NCBI GenBank assembly: GCA_035651995.1 | Contig: DASRER010000014.1 | Location: 87,664-151,663 of the forward strand | Origin: Terriglobales bacterium | GTDB lineage: Bacteria; Acidobacteriota; Terriglobia; Terriglobales; Acidobacteriaceae | Direction: 5' to 3' | DNA length: 64,000 bases | In this document: positions 45,580-55,708 of the stretch, in pieces | Layout: every line of letters begins with the position of its first letter | How positions within the stretch are numbered: position 1 is the first letter of the stretch | Translations under genes and position numbers: made by a program | Notes under the pieces: generated by a model | Seen by the model: the letters and a program-made list of their open reading frames with translations, nothing else | The model's database searches: none | What the model was told of the DNA's origin: nothing

Positions 45580-47805
45580 ATGCCTGACTTTCTGCTCGAA
45601 ATCGGAACTGAAGAGATCCCGGCGCGAATGATTGATGCTGCTGCGGCCGAACTCCAGCGCCGGGTCACCGATCTGCTGGGCGCCGAGCGCCTGTCGCCTT
45701 CGTCAGACGTTGGGTATTTCGCCACGCCGCGACGGCTTGCGGTGTATGCGCACGGCGTTCCTGCCGGTCAGCCCGACGTGGAAGAGCAGGTCACCGGTCC
45801 CGCGGCCAAAGTGGCGTTCAAGGACGGCAAGCCCGCTCCGCCGGCCGAGGCGTTTGCGAAGAAGGTTGGCCTGCCGGTCGAGAAGCTGGAGAAGGTGACC
45901 ACGCCGAAGGGCGAATATCTCTCAGCGCGCATCAGGCGCAAGGGCCGCGGGACGGGCGCGCTGCTCGGCGAATTGCTGCCGAAAGAAATTGCGGCACTCT
46001 ACTGGCCCAAGAGCATGTACTGGCGCGCGGGCAAGCCCGAACGCTTCGTGCGGCCGGTGCGCTGGATGGTTGCGTTGCTTGACGGGGAAGTGATTCCGCT
46101 GGAGTTCGCGGGCGTGCGCGCGGGGCGCGAGTCGCGGGGACACCGCGTGCTGTCGTCGGGCGCGGTGAGCATCGGATCGCCGAAGGATTACGCCGACGCG
46201 CTGAGCAAAGCATCGGTCATGCCCAGCCCGGCGGCGCGCGAGGAGCACATCCGCAAGCAGCTCGACGCCGCCACGCGCGCGATTCCCGGAGCCCGCTGGC
46301 GTGAGGACGCTGAGCTGCTGAGGAGCGTGGTGAACCTGACGGAGTGGCCATCGGTGGTCCTGGGCAGCTTCGACCGCGAGTATCTTTCGCTGCCGGAGGA
46401 AGTGCTGGTCACGGTGATGCGCGACCACCAGAAGTATTTCGCGGTCGAAGACGCGAGCGGAAAGCTGGCGCCGCACTTCCTCGCGGTGCTCAACACCACG
46501 GGCGACCCGGCCGTGATCCGCCATGGCAACGAGCGCGTGCTGCGCGCGCGCTTCAACGACGCGCGCTTCTTCTGGCAGCAGGACCAGAAGATTTCGATGA
46601 AGGACCGCGTGGCGCTGCTCAAGGCAGTCACGTTCCAGAAGGACCTGGGCAACTACTACGATAAGACGATCCGGGTGCAGAAGCTGGCCAGCGTGGTCTC
46701 GGAAATCCTGAAGGACGCCGGCGTCGCCATCCGGCCGGGCGTGATCCACAAAGCGGCGCTGCTTGCCAAGGCCGACCTGACCACCGAGATGGTGAAGGAG
46801 TTCACTGAACTGCAGGGCATCGTGGGCGGGCTCTACACGCGCGCGCAGACAATTGACGAGATGGTGCCCGAGGCGACGCGCTTCGCCATCGCGGACGCGG
46901 TTTACGACCAATACAAACCCGAGTCCATGGACGACCGCGTGCCGCGGACGGTGGAAGGCGCCGTGCTCGCCCTTGCCGACAAGGCCGACACGATTGCGGG
47001 AATGTTTGCCTTAGGCCTGGCGCCCAGCGGTTCGAAGGACCCGTTTGCGCTGCGGCGCGCGGCCAACGGCATTGTGAAGACCATCGCCGAACACAAGCTG
47101 CCGCTGAGCCTCACGAAGCTGTTCGTCTCCGCCATCAACGGGCATGACGGATCGCCGGCGCAGGCAAAGTTCGCGCGGCCCGAAGAGTTGATGAAGAGCG
47201 CAGGCAAGGACCCACACCGCGTTCTGTGGCAGTGTCCCACGGGCGCGACCGCCGCTTGCCGGGCGCTGGGCGTGGCGCTGGAACGCTTCATGACGGAGCG
47301 GTTGGAGTTCTACTTGCGCGACGTTCGCGGCTTCGCCTACGACGTGGTGAAGGCGGTTCTCGCCGCCGGAAACGACGATGTGGTGGATGCGATCGCGCGG
47401 GCGGAAGCGGTGACGAGGGTCCGCGGTTCGGAGGATTTCGCCGCGCTCTCGGTCGCGTTCAAGCGCATTCGCAACATCCTGCGCCAGGCCGAAGAGAAGG
47501 AGCCCGGCGCATCGGCAGGAGAGCTTTCCAGCGGCACGCTGGAGGGCGCGGAAAAGGACCTGTTCGACGCAATGAGGAAAACGTCGCAAACGGTTGAGCC
47601 GCTGCGCGGCAACAAGAAGTACGAGCAGGCCCTGACCGAGATTTCACGGCTGCGTCCCGTGGTGGACGCGTTCTTCGACAAAGTCATGGTGATGGCTGAA
47701 GACCGCGAAGTCCGCAGGCGGCGGCTGAGGCTGCTGGGCGCTTTGCTCGGGGAGTTTTCGCGCATTGCCGATTTTTCCGAGATCGTTACAGAAGGGAAGA
47801 GCTGA
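45580..47805 (+). CDS. glyS: Glycyl-tRNA synthetase beta subunit
   Basis: 741 aa. It starts MPDFLLEIGTEEIPARMI, the standard glyS opening. RFVRPVRWMVALLD, LPEEVLVTVMRDHQKYFAV and FNDARFFWQQDQK are family motifs; an HD-like region and a C-terminal anticodon-binding (DALR-like) domain follow (FDAMRKTS, FFDKVMVMAEDREVRRRRLRLL). It ends 11 bp before ppdK. Confidence 0.97.
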   Translation: MPDFLLEIGTEEIPARMIDAAAAELQRRVTDLLGAERLSPSSDVGYFATPRRLAVYAHGVPAGQPDVEEQVTGPAAKVAFKDGKPAPPAEAFAKKVGLPVEKLEKVTTPKGEYLSARIRRKGRGTGALLGELLPKEIAALYWPKSMYWRAGKPERFVRPVRWMVALLDGEVIPLEFAGVRAGRESRGHRVLSSGAVSIGSPKDYADALSKASVMPSPAAREEHIRKQLDAATRAIPGARWREDAELLRSVVNLTEWPSVVLGSFDREYLSLPEEVLVTVMRDHQKYFAVEDASGKLAPHFLAVLNTTGDPAVIRHGNERVLRARFNDARFFWQQDQKISMKDRVALLKAVTFQKDLGNYYDKTIRVQKLASVVSEILKDAGVAIRPGVIHKAALLAKADLTTEMVKEFTELQGIVGGLYTRAQTIDEMVPEATRFAIADAVYDQYKPESMDDRVPRTVEGAVLALADKADTIAGMFALGLAPSGSKDPFALRRAANGIVKTIAEHKLPLSLTKLFVSAINGHDGSPAQAKFARPEELMKSAGKDPHRVLWQCPTGATAACRALGVALERFMTERLEFYLRDVRGFAYDVVKAVLAAGNDDVVDAIARAEAVTRVRGSEDFAALSVAFKRIRNILRQAEEKEPGASAGELSSGTLEGAEKDLFDAMRKTSQTVEPLRGNKKYEQALTEISRLRPVVDAFFDKVMVMAEDREVRRRRLRLLGALLGEFSRIADFSEIVTEGKS

Positions 47806-47816
47806 AAGCGAGACGA

Positions 47817-50561
47817 ATGAGCACGCAAACGATTCCGCAGACTGAGTCGCGCACGGAGAGACGCGCGGAGCATGCCACCAAATACGTTTACTTCTTCGGC
47901 GGCGGGAAGGCCGAGGGCAACGGCAAGATGAAGGACGCGCTCGGCGGCAAGGGCGCGGGGCTTGCGGAGATGACCAACGCCGGCCTGCCCGTGCCTCCCG
48001 GCTTCACCATCCAGACCGACGCCTGCCGCGAATACATGCGCACCAACGGCGGCGTGAGCGAGGCAGTGACCGAGCAGATGGAAGCGGCGCTGCGCCGGCT
48101 GGAAGACCTGCAAAAGCAGAAGCTCGGCGCGGGCGAGAACCCGCTGCTGGTGAGCGTGCGCTCGGGCGCCAAGTTCAGCATGCCGGGCATGATGGACACG
48201 ATCCTGAACCTCGGGCTGAACGACGTTTCGGTGGAAGCGCTGGCGCGCCGCTCGAACAACCCGCGCTTTGCCTACGATTCTTATCGTCGTTTGATTCAGA
48301 TGTTCGGCAACGTGGTGCTCGACATCCCGAAGCACGCTTTCGATGAAGTCTTCGACGCCAAAAAGAAGCAGAAAAAGGCCAAGCTCGACACTGACCTCGA
48401 CGCCAAGGCGCTGAAGGAAGTGATTGAGGAGTACAAGAAGGTCGTGAAGAAGCACGCCAAACGCGACTTCCCGCAGGACCCTCACGAGCAGCTGGTGATG
48501 GCGCGCGATGCCGTGTTCCGCTCGTGGAACAACGAGCGCGCGAAGCACTACCGGCGCATCAACAACATCTCTGACGATCTGGGCACTGCCGTCAATGTGC
48601 AGGCGATGGTGTTCGGGAACCTGGGCGAGACCAGCGGGACCGGCGTGGGCTTCACGCGCAATCCTTCGACCGGCGCGAAGGAGTTCTACGGCGAGTTCCT
48701 GATGAACGCGCAGGGCGAAGACGTGGTGGCGGGCATCCGCACGCCGGTGCACATCTCCGAGCTGAACAGAATCATGCCGCAGGTCTACGAGCAGCTGCGC
48801 GACATCACCACGCGGCTGGAGAAGCACTACAAGGACCTGCAGGACTTCGAGTTCACGATCCAGGACGGCCGGCTGTACATGCTGCAAACGCGCAACGGAA
48901 AGCGCACCGGCCGCGCTGCCGTCCGGGTGGCGATCGACATGGTGGAAGAGGGGCTGATCACGAAAGAGGAAGCCATCTTCCGCGTGGATCCCAACCAGCT
49001 TTATGACTTCCTGGTCCCGAAGCTCGATGAGAAGAGCGTGAAGATCGAAGTGCTCGCGACGGGACTGCCGGCGTCGCCAGGCGCGGCCGTCGGCCAGATC
49101 GTGTTTACGGCCGACGATGCGGTGAAGAAGGTGGGTCCGGACCGCAGCAATCCGGTGATTCTGGTGCGCGCGGAAACCACGCCGGAAGACATTCACGGCA
49201 TGGAAGTCGCCGCCGGGATTCTCACCTCGCGCGGCGGCATGACGAGCCACGCCGCCGTGGTGACACGCGGCATGGGTAAGTGCTGCGTGGCGGGCGCGGG
49301 CGACATTGAAGTGGACGAGAAGAAGCGCGAGATGCGCGTCAAGGGCAAGACGCTGCGCGAAGGCGACTGGATTTCACTCGACGGCACCACGGGCCGCGTG
49401 ATCAACGGCCGCCTGAACACGGTCGAGGCATCGCCCGATGATGCCGACCTGCAGACGATCATGTCGTGGGCGGAGCCGTTCCGCACCATGGGCGTGCGGG
49501 CGAACGCGGACATTCCGCGCGACGCCATTCAGGCGCGCGCGTTTGGCGCGGAGGGCATCGGGCTGTGCCGCACCGAGCACATGTTTTTCGCCGAGGACCG
49601 CATCGCGCACATGCGGGCGATGATCCTGGCGTCGAACGAAAAAGACCGCCGCGCCGCGCTGAAGAAGCTGCTGCCCATGCAGCGCGCCGACTTCATCGGC
49701 GTGTTCCGGGCGATGGACGGCTTTCCGGTAACCATCCGCACGCTCGATCCGCCGCTGCACGAGTTCCTGCCGCGCCGCGAAGAGCTGATGGTGGAGATCG
49801 GGAAGCTGGAAGTCACCAAGCCGCGCTCGCCCAAATTGCGCGAACTGCAAGCATTGCTGCGGCGAGTGGAAGAGCTGCACGAGTTCAACCCGATGCTAGG
49901 GCACCGTGGTTGCCGGCTCGGCATCACGTATCCGGAGATCACCGAGATGCAGGCGCGCGCCATCTTCGAAGCGGCGGTAAAGGCCGCTTCGGAGGGCGTG
50001 AAGGTCTTTCCGGAAGTCATGATCCCGCTGGTGGGCACGCTGAAAGAAATGGCCAACCAGAAGGAGATCGTGAAGCGCGTTGCGGAGGAAGTCTTCGCGG
50101 AAAAAGAACGCCGCGTGGACTATCTGGTGGGCACCATGATCGAGTTGCCGCGGGCGGCGCTAGTGGCCGACGAGATCGCGCGTGAAGCCGAGTTCTTCAG
50201 CTTCGGCACGAACGACCTGACGCAAACCACGTTCGGCTTCTCGCGCGACGACATCAACAAGTTCCTGCCCGCGTATCTGGGCCACGGCATCCTGAAGCAG
50301 GACCCGTTCGCCGCGCTGGATCGCGAAGGCGTGGGCAAGCTGGTGCGCATGGGCGTGGAACTCGGACGCCAGGCCAATCCCAAGCTGAAGGTCGGCATCT
50401 GCGGCGAACACGGCGGCGAGCCGAGTTCAGTGGAGTTCTGCTACCAGGTTGGGCTCAACTACGTCTCGTGCTCGCCGTTCCGCGTGCTCACGGCGCGCCT
50501 GGCGGCAGCGCAGGCGGCGGCCACCACGAAGCTGAACGTGGAGGGCGGCCGCACCAAGTAG
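47817..50561 (+). CDS. ppdK: Pyruvate, phosphate dikinase
   Basis: 914 aa. ATP-grasp domain (FGGGKAEGNGKMKDALGGKGAGLAEM, SVRSGAKFSMPGMMDTILNLG), phosphohistidine domain with catalytic His about residue 478 in RGGMTSHAAVVTRG, and the PEP-binding TIM barrel (GLCRTEHMFF, FGTNDLTQTTFGFSRDD, GICGEHGGEPSSVEF). It interconverts pyruvate and PEP using ATP and phosphate. It is directly behind glyS and probably cotranscribed; no PPDK regulatory kinase is visible in the window. Confidence 0.97.
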   Translation: MSTQTIPQTESRTERRAEHATKYVYFFGGGKAEGNGKMKDALGGKGAGLAEMTNAGLPVPPGFTIQTDACREYMRTNGGVSEAVTEQMEAALRRLEDLQKQKLGAGENPLLVSVRSGAKFSMPGMMDTILNLGLNDVSVEALARRSNNPRFAYDSYRRLIQMFGNVVLDIPKHAFDEVFDAKKKQKKAKLDTDLDAKALKEVIEEYKKVVKKHAKRDFPQDPHEQLVMARDAVFRSWNNERAKHYRRINNISDDLGTAVNVQAMVFGNLGETSGTGVGFTRNPSTGAKEFYGEFLMNAQGEDVVAGIRTPVHISELNRIMPQVYEQLRDITTRLEKHYKDLQDFEFTIQDGRLYMLQTRNGKRTGRAAVRVAIDMVEEGLITKEEAIFRVDPNQLYDFLVPKLDEKSVKIEVLATGLPASPGAAVGQIVFTADDAVKKVGPDRSNPVILVRAETTPEDIHGMEVAAGILTSRGGMTSHAAVVTRGMGKCCVAGAGDIEVDEKKREMRVKGKTLREGDWISLDGTTGRVINGRLNTVEASPDDADLQTIMSWAEPFRTMGVRANADIPRDAIQARAFGAEGIGLCRTEHMFFAEDRIAHMRAMILASNEKDRRAALKKLLPMQRADFIGVFRAMDGFPVTIRTLDPPLHEFLPRREELMVEIGKLEVTKPRSPKLRELQALLRRVEELHEFNPMLGHRGCRLGITYPEITEMQARAIFEAAVKAASEGVKVFPEVMIPLVGTLKEMANQKEIVKRVAEEVFAEKERRVDYLVGTMIELPRAALVADEIAREAEFFSFGTNDLTQTTFGFSRDDINKFLPAYLGHGILKQDPFAALDREGVGKLVRMGVELGRQANPKLKVGICGEHGGEPSSVEFCYQVGLNYVSCSPFRVLTARLAAAQAAATTKLNVEGGRTK

Positions 50562-50666
50562 CTCGCCATATTCCGGAAGTCGAGGACGTTGCGGGCCCAA
50601 TCCTAGCGACCTCCAGCGTCCTCTTTTTTGTCAGGAAGTCCACTGCACGGTCAACGGAGAGCACGT

Positions 50667-51170
50667 ATGTCCGTAAGCCAATCGCTGCTGCCTGAGTTCG
50701 AACAGGAGATGAAGAGCACGCGTAAAACGCTGGAGCGCGTGCCCGAAGACAAGTTCGGCTGGAAGCCTCACGACAAATCCAGGACGATCGGGCAACTGGC
50801 GGCGCACCTGGCGGAAATTCCCACGTGGGCAAATGGCGCCATCCAGAAGGACTGGGTGGACGTCAAGCCCGTGACGCCGCCGCCGAGGCGTGCACTGACC
50901 AGCCGCCAGGAGATTCTCGATGCTTTTGACCGCGGCGTCGTAGCGCTCCGCGACCTGGTCAACTCGACTGCCGATCAAAGCTGGATGGCAAGCTGGACGT
51001 TGCAGGCAAGCGGGAAGACGCTCTTCACGATTCCGCGGGTCGCGATGTGGCGCAGCTTCGTGATGAACCACATGATCCATCACCGGGCGCAGCTCGGCGT
51101 TTACCTGCGCATCAATGACGTGCCGCTCCCGTCGATTTATGGGCCGTCGGCGGACGAGAGCCCGATGTAG
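50667..51170 (+). CDS. DinB/YfiT-like metal-binding protein
   Basis: 167 aa; GGAGAG precedes ATG. A four-helix DinB fold: LPEFEQEMKSTRKTLERVPEDKFGWKPHDKSRTIGQLAAHLAEI, and NHMIHHRAQLGVYLR. The three His (helix 2 His and HxxxH-type pair) form the divalent-metal site of the family. Members act as thiol-dependent transferases or detoxifying enzymes; the substrate is unknown. It converges on the next gene 6 bp away. Confidence 0.92.
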   Translation: MSVSQSLLPEFEQEMKSTRKTLERVPEDKFGWKPHDKSRTIGQLAAHLAEIPTWANGAIQKDWVDVKPVTPPPRRALTSRQEILDAFDRGVVALRDLVNSTADQSWMASWTLQASGKTLFTIPRVAMWRSFVMNHMIHHRAQLGVYLRINDVPLPSIYGPSADESPM

Positions 51171-51176
51171 GCGAGT

Positions 51177-51770
51177 TCAGTGCACTTTTTGCAGCCGCGC
51201 GATGAGCTTCTGGGCCAGGTTCTCGTCCGACTCGGACCAGAGGACGCGCCCGCTGATACCGCAGTTCTTCTCGACCGCGTTGGTGAAGTTGATCAGCTTT
51301 TGCACGTTGGCGCGCACGCGCACTTCCGCGTCGGTAAAGTCCAGCTCTTCCTGAAGGAACGGCGCATCGAGGCCGAGGTCAACCTGCAGGTGTCCGTGCT
51401 GCTGGAAGATACCGTCGTCAAACCTGAGGCCGTGTGCGGCGAAGCGCACCGGCTCGGGACGCAGCTGCCAGCGCCGAGGGTCGTCTTCGTTAGGCGTCCA
51501 CAGGTCCCAGCGCGCTTCGAATTCATACGCGTAGTCTTCGTGTAAGAACTCAGCCGCGAAGCTGACCGCGCGCTCCGGGTCGGCGCCAAAGTCGAAGCTC
51601 TGCGCGTACACCGACGCCTCGCTCCATGAGACGGGATACACGGCGACCGAGTTCACGCCGGGCCGCGCAGCCGAGAAAGGGAATTGCTTCAGCACGGAAA
51701 GCGTGCGCGGAAGCATTTCCTTCTCGGAGAAGGTTGGGAACCACAAACTCAGGTAAAGAGAGTCGGCCAT
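51177..51770 (-). CDS. Conserved hypothetical protein
   Basis: 197 aa from the internal ATG (MADSLYLSLWFPTF); 33 upstream residues in the same frame lack coding character. Mixed alpha/beta with VAVYPVSWSEASVYAQSFDFG and EFEARWDLWTPNEDDPRRWQLRPEPVRFAAHG. No motif of a known enzyme is visible and no signal peptide. It is divergent to the GT2 gene. Confidence 0.75.
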   Translation of the reverse strand: MADSLYLSLWFPTFSEKEMLPRTLSVLKQFPFSAARPGVNSVAVYPVSWSEASVYAQSFDFGADPERAVSFAAEFLHEDYAYEFEARWDLWTPNEDDPRRWQLRPEPVRFAAHGLRFDDGIFQQHGHLQVDLGLDAPFLQEELDFTDAEVRVRANVQKLINFTNAVEKNCGISGRVLWSESDENLAQKLIARLQKVH

Positions 51771-51920
51771 GGTCAACGTATCGGATGTGAGGGCAGCCGC
51801 CGCGTTGCCCGTGGCGCATCGGACGTCCGCGCGGTATTCACAAACAACGTCGCGACAGCATACCAGCAAGCGGTGCTCGGTGCAGGGCGAAGCCGCGCCG
51901 ACTGTGCTATAACCGCAGGA

Positions 51921-52760
51921 ATGTCTTCCGCTGAACCAGAAGCGTTACGACCACGCCCGCGGGTGGTGGTGGTGATGCCCGCCTACAACGCGGCGCGCAC
52001 GCTGAAGCTCACGTATACCAGCCTGCCGCACGAGCGTGTGGACCACGTGATTTTGGTGGACGACGGCAGCTCCGACGAGACGCTGGCGATCGCGCAGGAG
52101 CTCGGGCTACAGATCTTCGTTCACAACCGGAACTACGGGTATGGCGCGAACCAGAAGACCTGTTATCGCGAGGCGCTGAAGGCAGGCGCGGAGATCGTGG
52201 TGATGGTGCATCCGGATTACCAGTACGATCCGCGGCTTCTGCCGGCGGTGATTGAGCCGATCGAGCGCGGCCAGGCCGACATGGTGCTGGGCTCGCGCCT
52301 CATGGGCAGCAGCCCGATGGCGCAGGGAATGCCGTGGTGGAAGTATCTCTCGAACCGCGCGCTCACGACGCTCGAGAACTGGGCCTTCGGCCTGCGCCTC
52401 TCCGAGTACCACACCGGGTATCGCGCGTTCGACGCCCGCGTGCTCGAGTCGGTGAACCTGGCGATGAATTCCGACCAATTCATCTTCGACCAGGAGATCA
52501 TCGCGCAGGTTGTCGCAGCCGGGTTCCGCATTGCAGAAGTGCCCGTGCCGACGCGCTATTTTCCCGAGGCCTCGTCGGCGGGTTTTCTGGTGAGCGTGCG
52601 ATACGGCTGCGGCATTCTGTGGCTGATGAAGCGCTACCTGCTGCACCGCCTGGGCATCTGGCGGCAGAAGCAATTTCTCTCGCTCAAGCAGCGTTACGCC
52701 GCCGTCCCGCTCGGCCAGGACGAGTCGCGTGCGGCGGTGGAGCGCAACGAGAGCGCATGA
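51921..52760 (+). CDS. Family 2 glycosyltransferase (DPM1-like)
   Basis: 279 aa. GT-A fold: VVVVMPAYNAARTL, DHVILVDDGSSDET (acidic nucleotide-binding), HPDYQYDP, ADMVLGSRLMG and the SDQFIFDQEII loop. Short C-terminal amphipathic segment (KRYLLHRLGIWRQKQF) but no clear membrane helices. It is similar to polyprenyl-phosphate sugar transferases. Start ATG follows CAGGA directly; a TATAAC-like box lies just before it. The 5' neighbour is divergent. Confidence 0.9.
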   Translation: MSSAEPEALRPRPRVVVVMPAYNAARTLKLTYTSLPHERVDHVILVDDGSSDETLAIAQELGLQIFVHNRNYGYGANQKTCYREALKAGAEIVVMVHPDYQYDPRLLPAVIEPIERGQADMVLGSRLMGSSPMAQGMPWWKYLSNRALTTLENWAFGLRLSEYHTGYRAFDARVLESVNLAMNSDQFIFDQEIIAQVVAAGFRIAEVPVPTRYFPEASSAGFLVSVRYGCGILWLMKRYLLHRLGIWRQKQFLSLKQRYAAVPLGQDESRAAVERNESA

Positions 52761-52880
52761 GGAAAACAGGCACGATCGGGGACCGATGTGACAAAGTCAG
52801 CGCGCGGAACCGGTCCTTTCGCATTGCTCAGGATTTCGGCAACGGGCTGCTGCTTCCCTTGCCCGCAAAGCGCCTCAACT

Positions 52881-52910
52881 TTGACGCCTTCGCACCGCCG
52901 CTGCTACCAT
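52881..52910 (+). promoter_or_regulatory. Promoter of tRNA-Glu
   Basis: TTGACG (52881-52886) and TACCAT (52905-52910) with 18-bp spacing, 55 bp before the tRNA. Confidence 0.6.
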
Positions 52911-52964
52911 GAAGTGAGCGCTCAGCGCTGTTGGGAGCGCATGCGCGTCCCGCCTTTCGATCGC

Positions 52965-53042
52965 GTCCCCGTCGTCTAGCCCGGCCTAGGACATCGCCCT
53001 TTCACGGCGGTAACACGGGTTCAAATCCCGTCGGGGACGCCA
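52965..53042 (+). tRNA. tRNA-Glu (anticodon UUC)
   Basis: Acceptor stem 52965-52971 pairs with 53032-53038 (GTCCCCG/CGGGGAC). The anticodon loop reads CCTTTCACG with TTC central. The T arm is CGGGTTCAAATCCCG, and a genomic CCA follows the discriminator G. Confidence 0.95.
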
Positions 53043-53141
53043 AGTCCCTTCGCGATGATGGTTCATCGCCGCTGAAGTGAAGGCCCGGGGAACCCTATTG
53101 CGCCCACGGGGTGATTCAGTGCGCGAGGGGAGAGGGCAAGT

Positions 53142-53411
53142 TCAGGTCAGGAACGGGGCCAATCGCTTGCGAAGTTCGGCGGCGTCCAGAGGGGCGCCGC
53201 TGTTGAAGGCGTCGACGATCTGCGCGATCGCCCTCTTGCCGTCGAGTCGCGACGACCAGCTCAGAAATCCATCGAAGACGGAGTCTCCGGCGGCGGCGCG
53301 GCTGATTTCCCAATCCTTCGTGTGATCGTCGAGTTCGGTGTAATAGACGACCCGATATGTCCCTTCGAGCGCGTCGCGATAGATCTCGAACATGATTTTT
53401 CCGTCGTTCAT
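53142..53411 (-). CDS. Small conserved hypothetical protein
   Basis: 89 aa (or 83 from the internal ATG at 53393). FEIYRDALEGTYRVVYYTELDDHTKDWEISRA and SVFDGFLSWSSRLDGKRAIAQIVDAFNSG show natural protein composition, probably two short helices and a beta hairpin. No function is recognised. No good Shine-Dalgarno precedes either start. Confidence 0.55.
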   Translation of the reverse strand: MNDGKIMFEIYRDALEGTYRVVYYTELDDHTKDWEISRAAAGDSVFDGFLSWSSRLDGKRAIAQIVDAFNSGAPLDAAELRKRLAPFLT

Positions 53412-53860
53412 AGGGAGGCATGTTACCCACCGGCAATTCTTTTATTCCAGATGCAATCCGCAGTGGCGCATGTTGACCGTTGAAAAGGGGCCTTTCCCGC
53501 TTGCCAGACCTCTCGAGCCTGGGGTAGCCTGAGGTCCCTGCTTACGCAGGGTGGGTCTGTCCGTGCCTTGTACGCCTGGCATGTTCGTGAAAACGGGACA
53601 GATGAACGCTTGGTTCGTCGCCTCCACGGCAGACTGCCCATCCCGCAGCTCCGTTCTCTCCGCTGGCAACTTGCGGGGTTTTCACAGTTTCCAACCCTCC
53701 GTAGAGTGCGTTCTCCGTTCGTCCACTCCGTCGGCGGCCGTAGCGGCAAGTGCGGCTGCTTCATGGACCTCACTTGCGCAAATTTCCATGATGTTCCCGT
53801 TTACGCCGTTCATCAGCCGTGTAATCAGCCGTGCTCGCCCTGAGCACAGGAGACGCAGCC
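53412..53860. other. 449-bp gene-free leader before the activase operon
   Basis: Weak ORFs exist on both strands but lack start signals. A ten-base direct repeat ATCAGCCGTG occurs twice at 53814-53836, with TGTAAT between. The region likely holds the operon promoter; no consensus is convincing. Confidence 0.45.
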
Positions 53861-55675
53861 ATGTCCGTCAGCAGAATCGATATCCCACTGGAGAATCTGG
53901 GAAAGGGGACCGATCCCGAAATCGAAATCCGGCGGCGACTCGAAGGTGAGCGCGCGCGCCTGGCGCGCGAGCTGGGGCTGGGCGCACAACGCCAGCATTT
54001 CCGCCGGCCGGTTGAGCGGGCGTTTACAGCCGAGGAACGCGGCAAGGTCACCATCCTGATTGGCGGCCTGACGTGGAAGCACGAGAAGCTGATGCGCGCC
54101 GTTTTCCAAGGCTGCGGCTACCGCTGCGAGATCCTGCCCACTCCGAACGTGGCCGCGTTCCAGCTTGGCAAAGAGTACGGGAACAACGGACAGTGCAATC
54201 CCACGTACTTCACGGTCGGCAACCTGGTGCAGTACCTGCAGGGTCTTGAGTCGTCCGGCGTCCGGCGCGAGGACATTTTGGACAACTATGTGTTCTTCAC
54301 GGCCGGTTCCTGCGGGCCGTGCCGCTTCGGCATGTACGAGTCCGAATACCGGCTGGCGCTGCAGAACGCCGGGTTCGACGGGTTCCGCGTGCTGCTGTTC
54401 CAGCAGAACGACGGCGTCAAGGCCGCCAGCGGCGAGCCGGGACTGAAGTTCACTGTCGACTTCGGCATGGGCATGTTCAACGCGTTGAACCTGGGCGACG
54501 TAATCAACGACATGATCTACCGCGTTCGCCCGTACGAAGTGAACAAGGGCGAGACCGACCGCGCGTTCCGAGAAGCCGTTGACAGGCTTTGCTCGACGCT
54601 GCGCGACCGGGTGGTGTTCGAGGACCACCGCGATCTGCCGCCCTTTCTGGCCAAACGCATCCGGGCGCACAAGAACACGGGCTGGGAAAAGACAGTGAAC
54701 TCGCTGGGCAAGGTGTGGGACCACCTGTACGGCAAGGCCTACATTGACGCGCTGCACGCCGCTCGCGAGCGCATCGGCCAGGTCGAGGTGGACCGTCTGC
54801 GCGTGAAGCCGATCGTCAAGATCATCGGCGAATTCTGGGCGCAGATCACCGAGGGTGACGGCAACTTCCATATGTTTGAATTTCTCGAAAGCGAAGGCGC
54901 ACAGGTGATGGTCGAGCCGATCGCTACCTGGGTGCTCTATATGCTGTATCAAGCCAAGATCCGTGCAGCCGGCGAGAAGAAGCTGCGGGCGAAATACCAG
55001 AACCCGAAGTGGTACGAGCTGAAGAAGCGTGCGCTGAATGAGCTGGCATATCGGGGGAAGTGGCTCGGATTCTCAGTGGGAGAGCAGATCTACCAGCGGC
55101 AGTATCACCGCGTGGCGAAGGAATTGGGCGGAATCACCCATCATCTTGTTCCGCAGCGGGAGATGGCCGACCTCGCGCATCCGTTCTACCACCAACTGGC
55201 GCGCGGCGGCGAAGGGCACCTGGAAGTCGGCAAGAACATCTATTACACGGTCAATCGCCTCTGCCACATGGTGCTGGCCCTGAAACCGTTCGGCTGCATG
55301 CCTTCCACGCAATCCGACGGCGCGCAGTCGGCGGTGGCGAATCACTTCAAAGAAATGATCTTCCTGCCGATCGAAACCTCCGGCGAAGGCGAGATCAACG
55401 CCCACAGCCGGGTCCAGATGGCGCTCGGGGAGGCCAAGGTGAAAGCCAAGCTGGAATTCGAGCAGGCGCTGGCCTCGACCGGGAAGCGGCTCGAGGACAT
55501 CCGCGACTACGTCGCGAACCACCGCGAGCTTCAGCATCCGTTCTATCCCGTGCCGGAGCGCAAAGGCACGACCGGCGTAGCGGCGAACTTTGCGCTGCAC
55601 GTCTCCGACCTGATGGACGGCAAGGCCAAGATCAGGCCCCTGCCGCAGGCTTTGGCATCGCCGGCGGCCGCTTAA
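53861..55675 (+). CDS. 2-hydroxyacyl-CoA dehydratase-like / COG3581-type Fe-S protein
   Basis: 604 aa, AGGAGA about 7 nt before ATG. Cysteines sit in conserved-looking spots: Cys112 (NNGQCNPTYFTVGN), Cys151-x2-Cys154 (AGSCGPCRFGMYESEYRLAL) and Cys479 (KPFGCMPSTQSDGA); they are candidate ligands of an Fe-S cluster like those of HgdB or double-cubane proteins. In many bacteria this part is fused to the ATPase partner; here it is a separate gene. It should receive low-potential electrons from the ATPase encoded two genes downstream. The substrate is unknown, and no acyl-CoA enzyme is adjacent. Confidence 0.85.
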   Translation: MSVSRIDIPLENLGKGTDPEIEIRRRLEGERARLARELGLGAQRQHFRRPVERAFTAEERGKVTILIGGLTWKHEKLMRAVFQGCGYRCEILPTPNVAAFQLGKEYGNNGQCNPTYFTVGNLVQYLQGLESSGVRREDILDNYVFFTAGSCGPCRFGMYESEYRLALQNAGFDGFRVLLFQQNDGVKAASGEPGLKFTVDFGMGMFNALNLGDVINDMIYRVRPYEVNKGETDRAFREAVDRLCSTLRDRVVFEDHRDLPPFLAKRIRAHKNTGWEKTVNSLGKVWDHLYGKAYIDALHAARERIGQVEVDRLRVKPIVKIIGEFWAQITEGDGNFHMFEFLESEGAQVMVEPIATWVLYMLYQAKIRAAGEKKLRAKYQNPKWYELKKRALNELAYRGKWLGFSVGEQIYQRQYHRVAKELGGITHHLVPQREMADLAHPFYHQLARGGEGHLEVGKNIYYTVNRLCHMVLALKPFGCMPSTQSDGAQSAVANHFKEMIFLPIETSGEGEINAHSRVQMALGEAKVKAKLEFEQALASTGKRLEDIRDYVANHRELQHPFYPVPERKGTTGVAANFALHVSDLMDGKAKIRPLPQALASPAAA

Positions 55676-55708
55676 AGCGGCATCCAGCGGTGCTTGCGAG
55701 GAGGAGGA

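Noticed and set aside
47337..49250. 637-codon open frame on the - strand
   Set aside because: It lies wholly over glyS and ppdK; its translation is low-complexity His/Arg/Val-rich antisense.
53551..53949. 132-codon + strand frame before the activase operon
   Set aside because: It runs into the start of the real gene in another frame, has no Shine-Dalgarno and low-complexity Ser/Ala/Arg composition.
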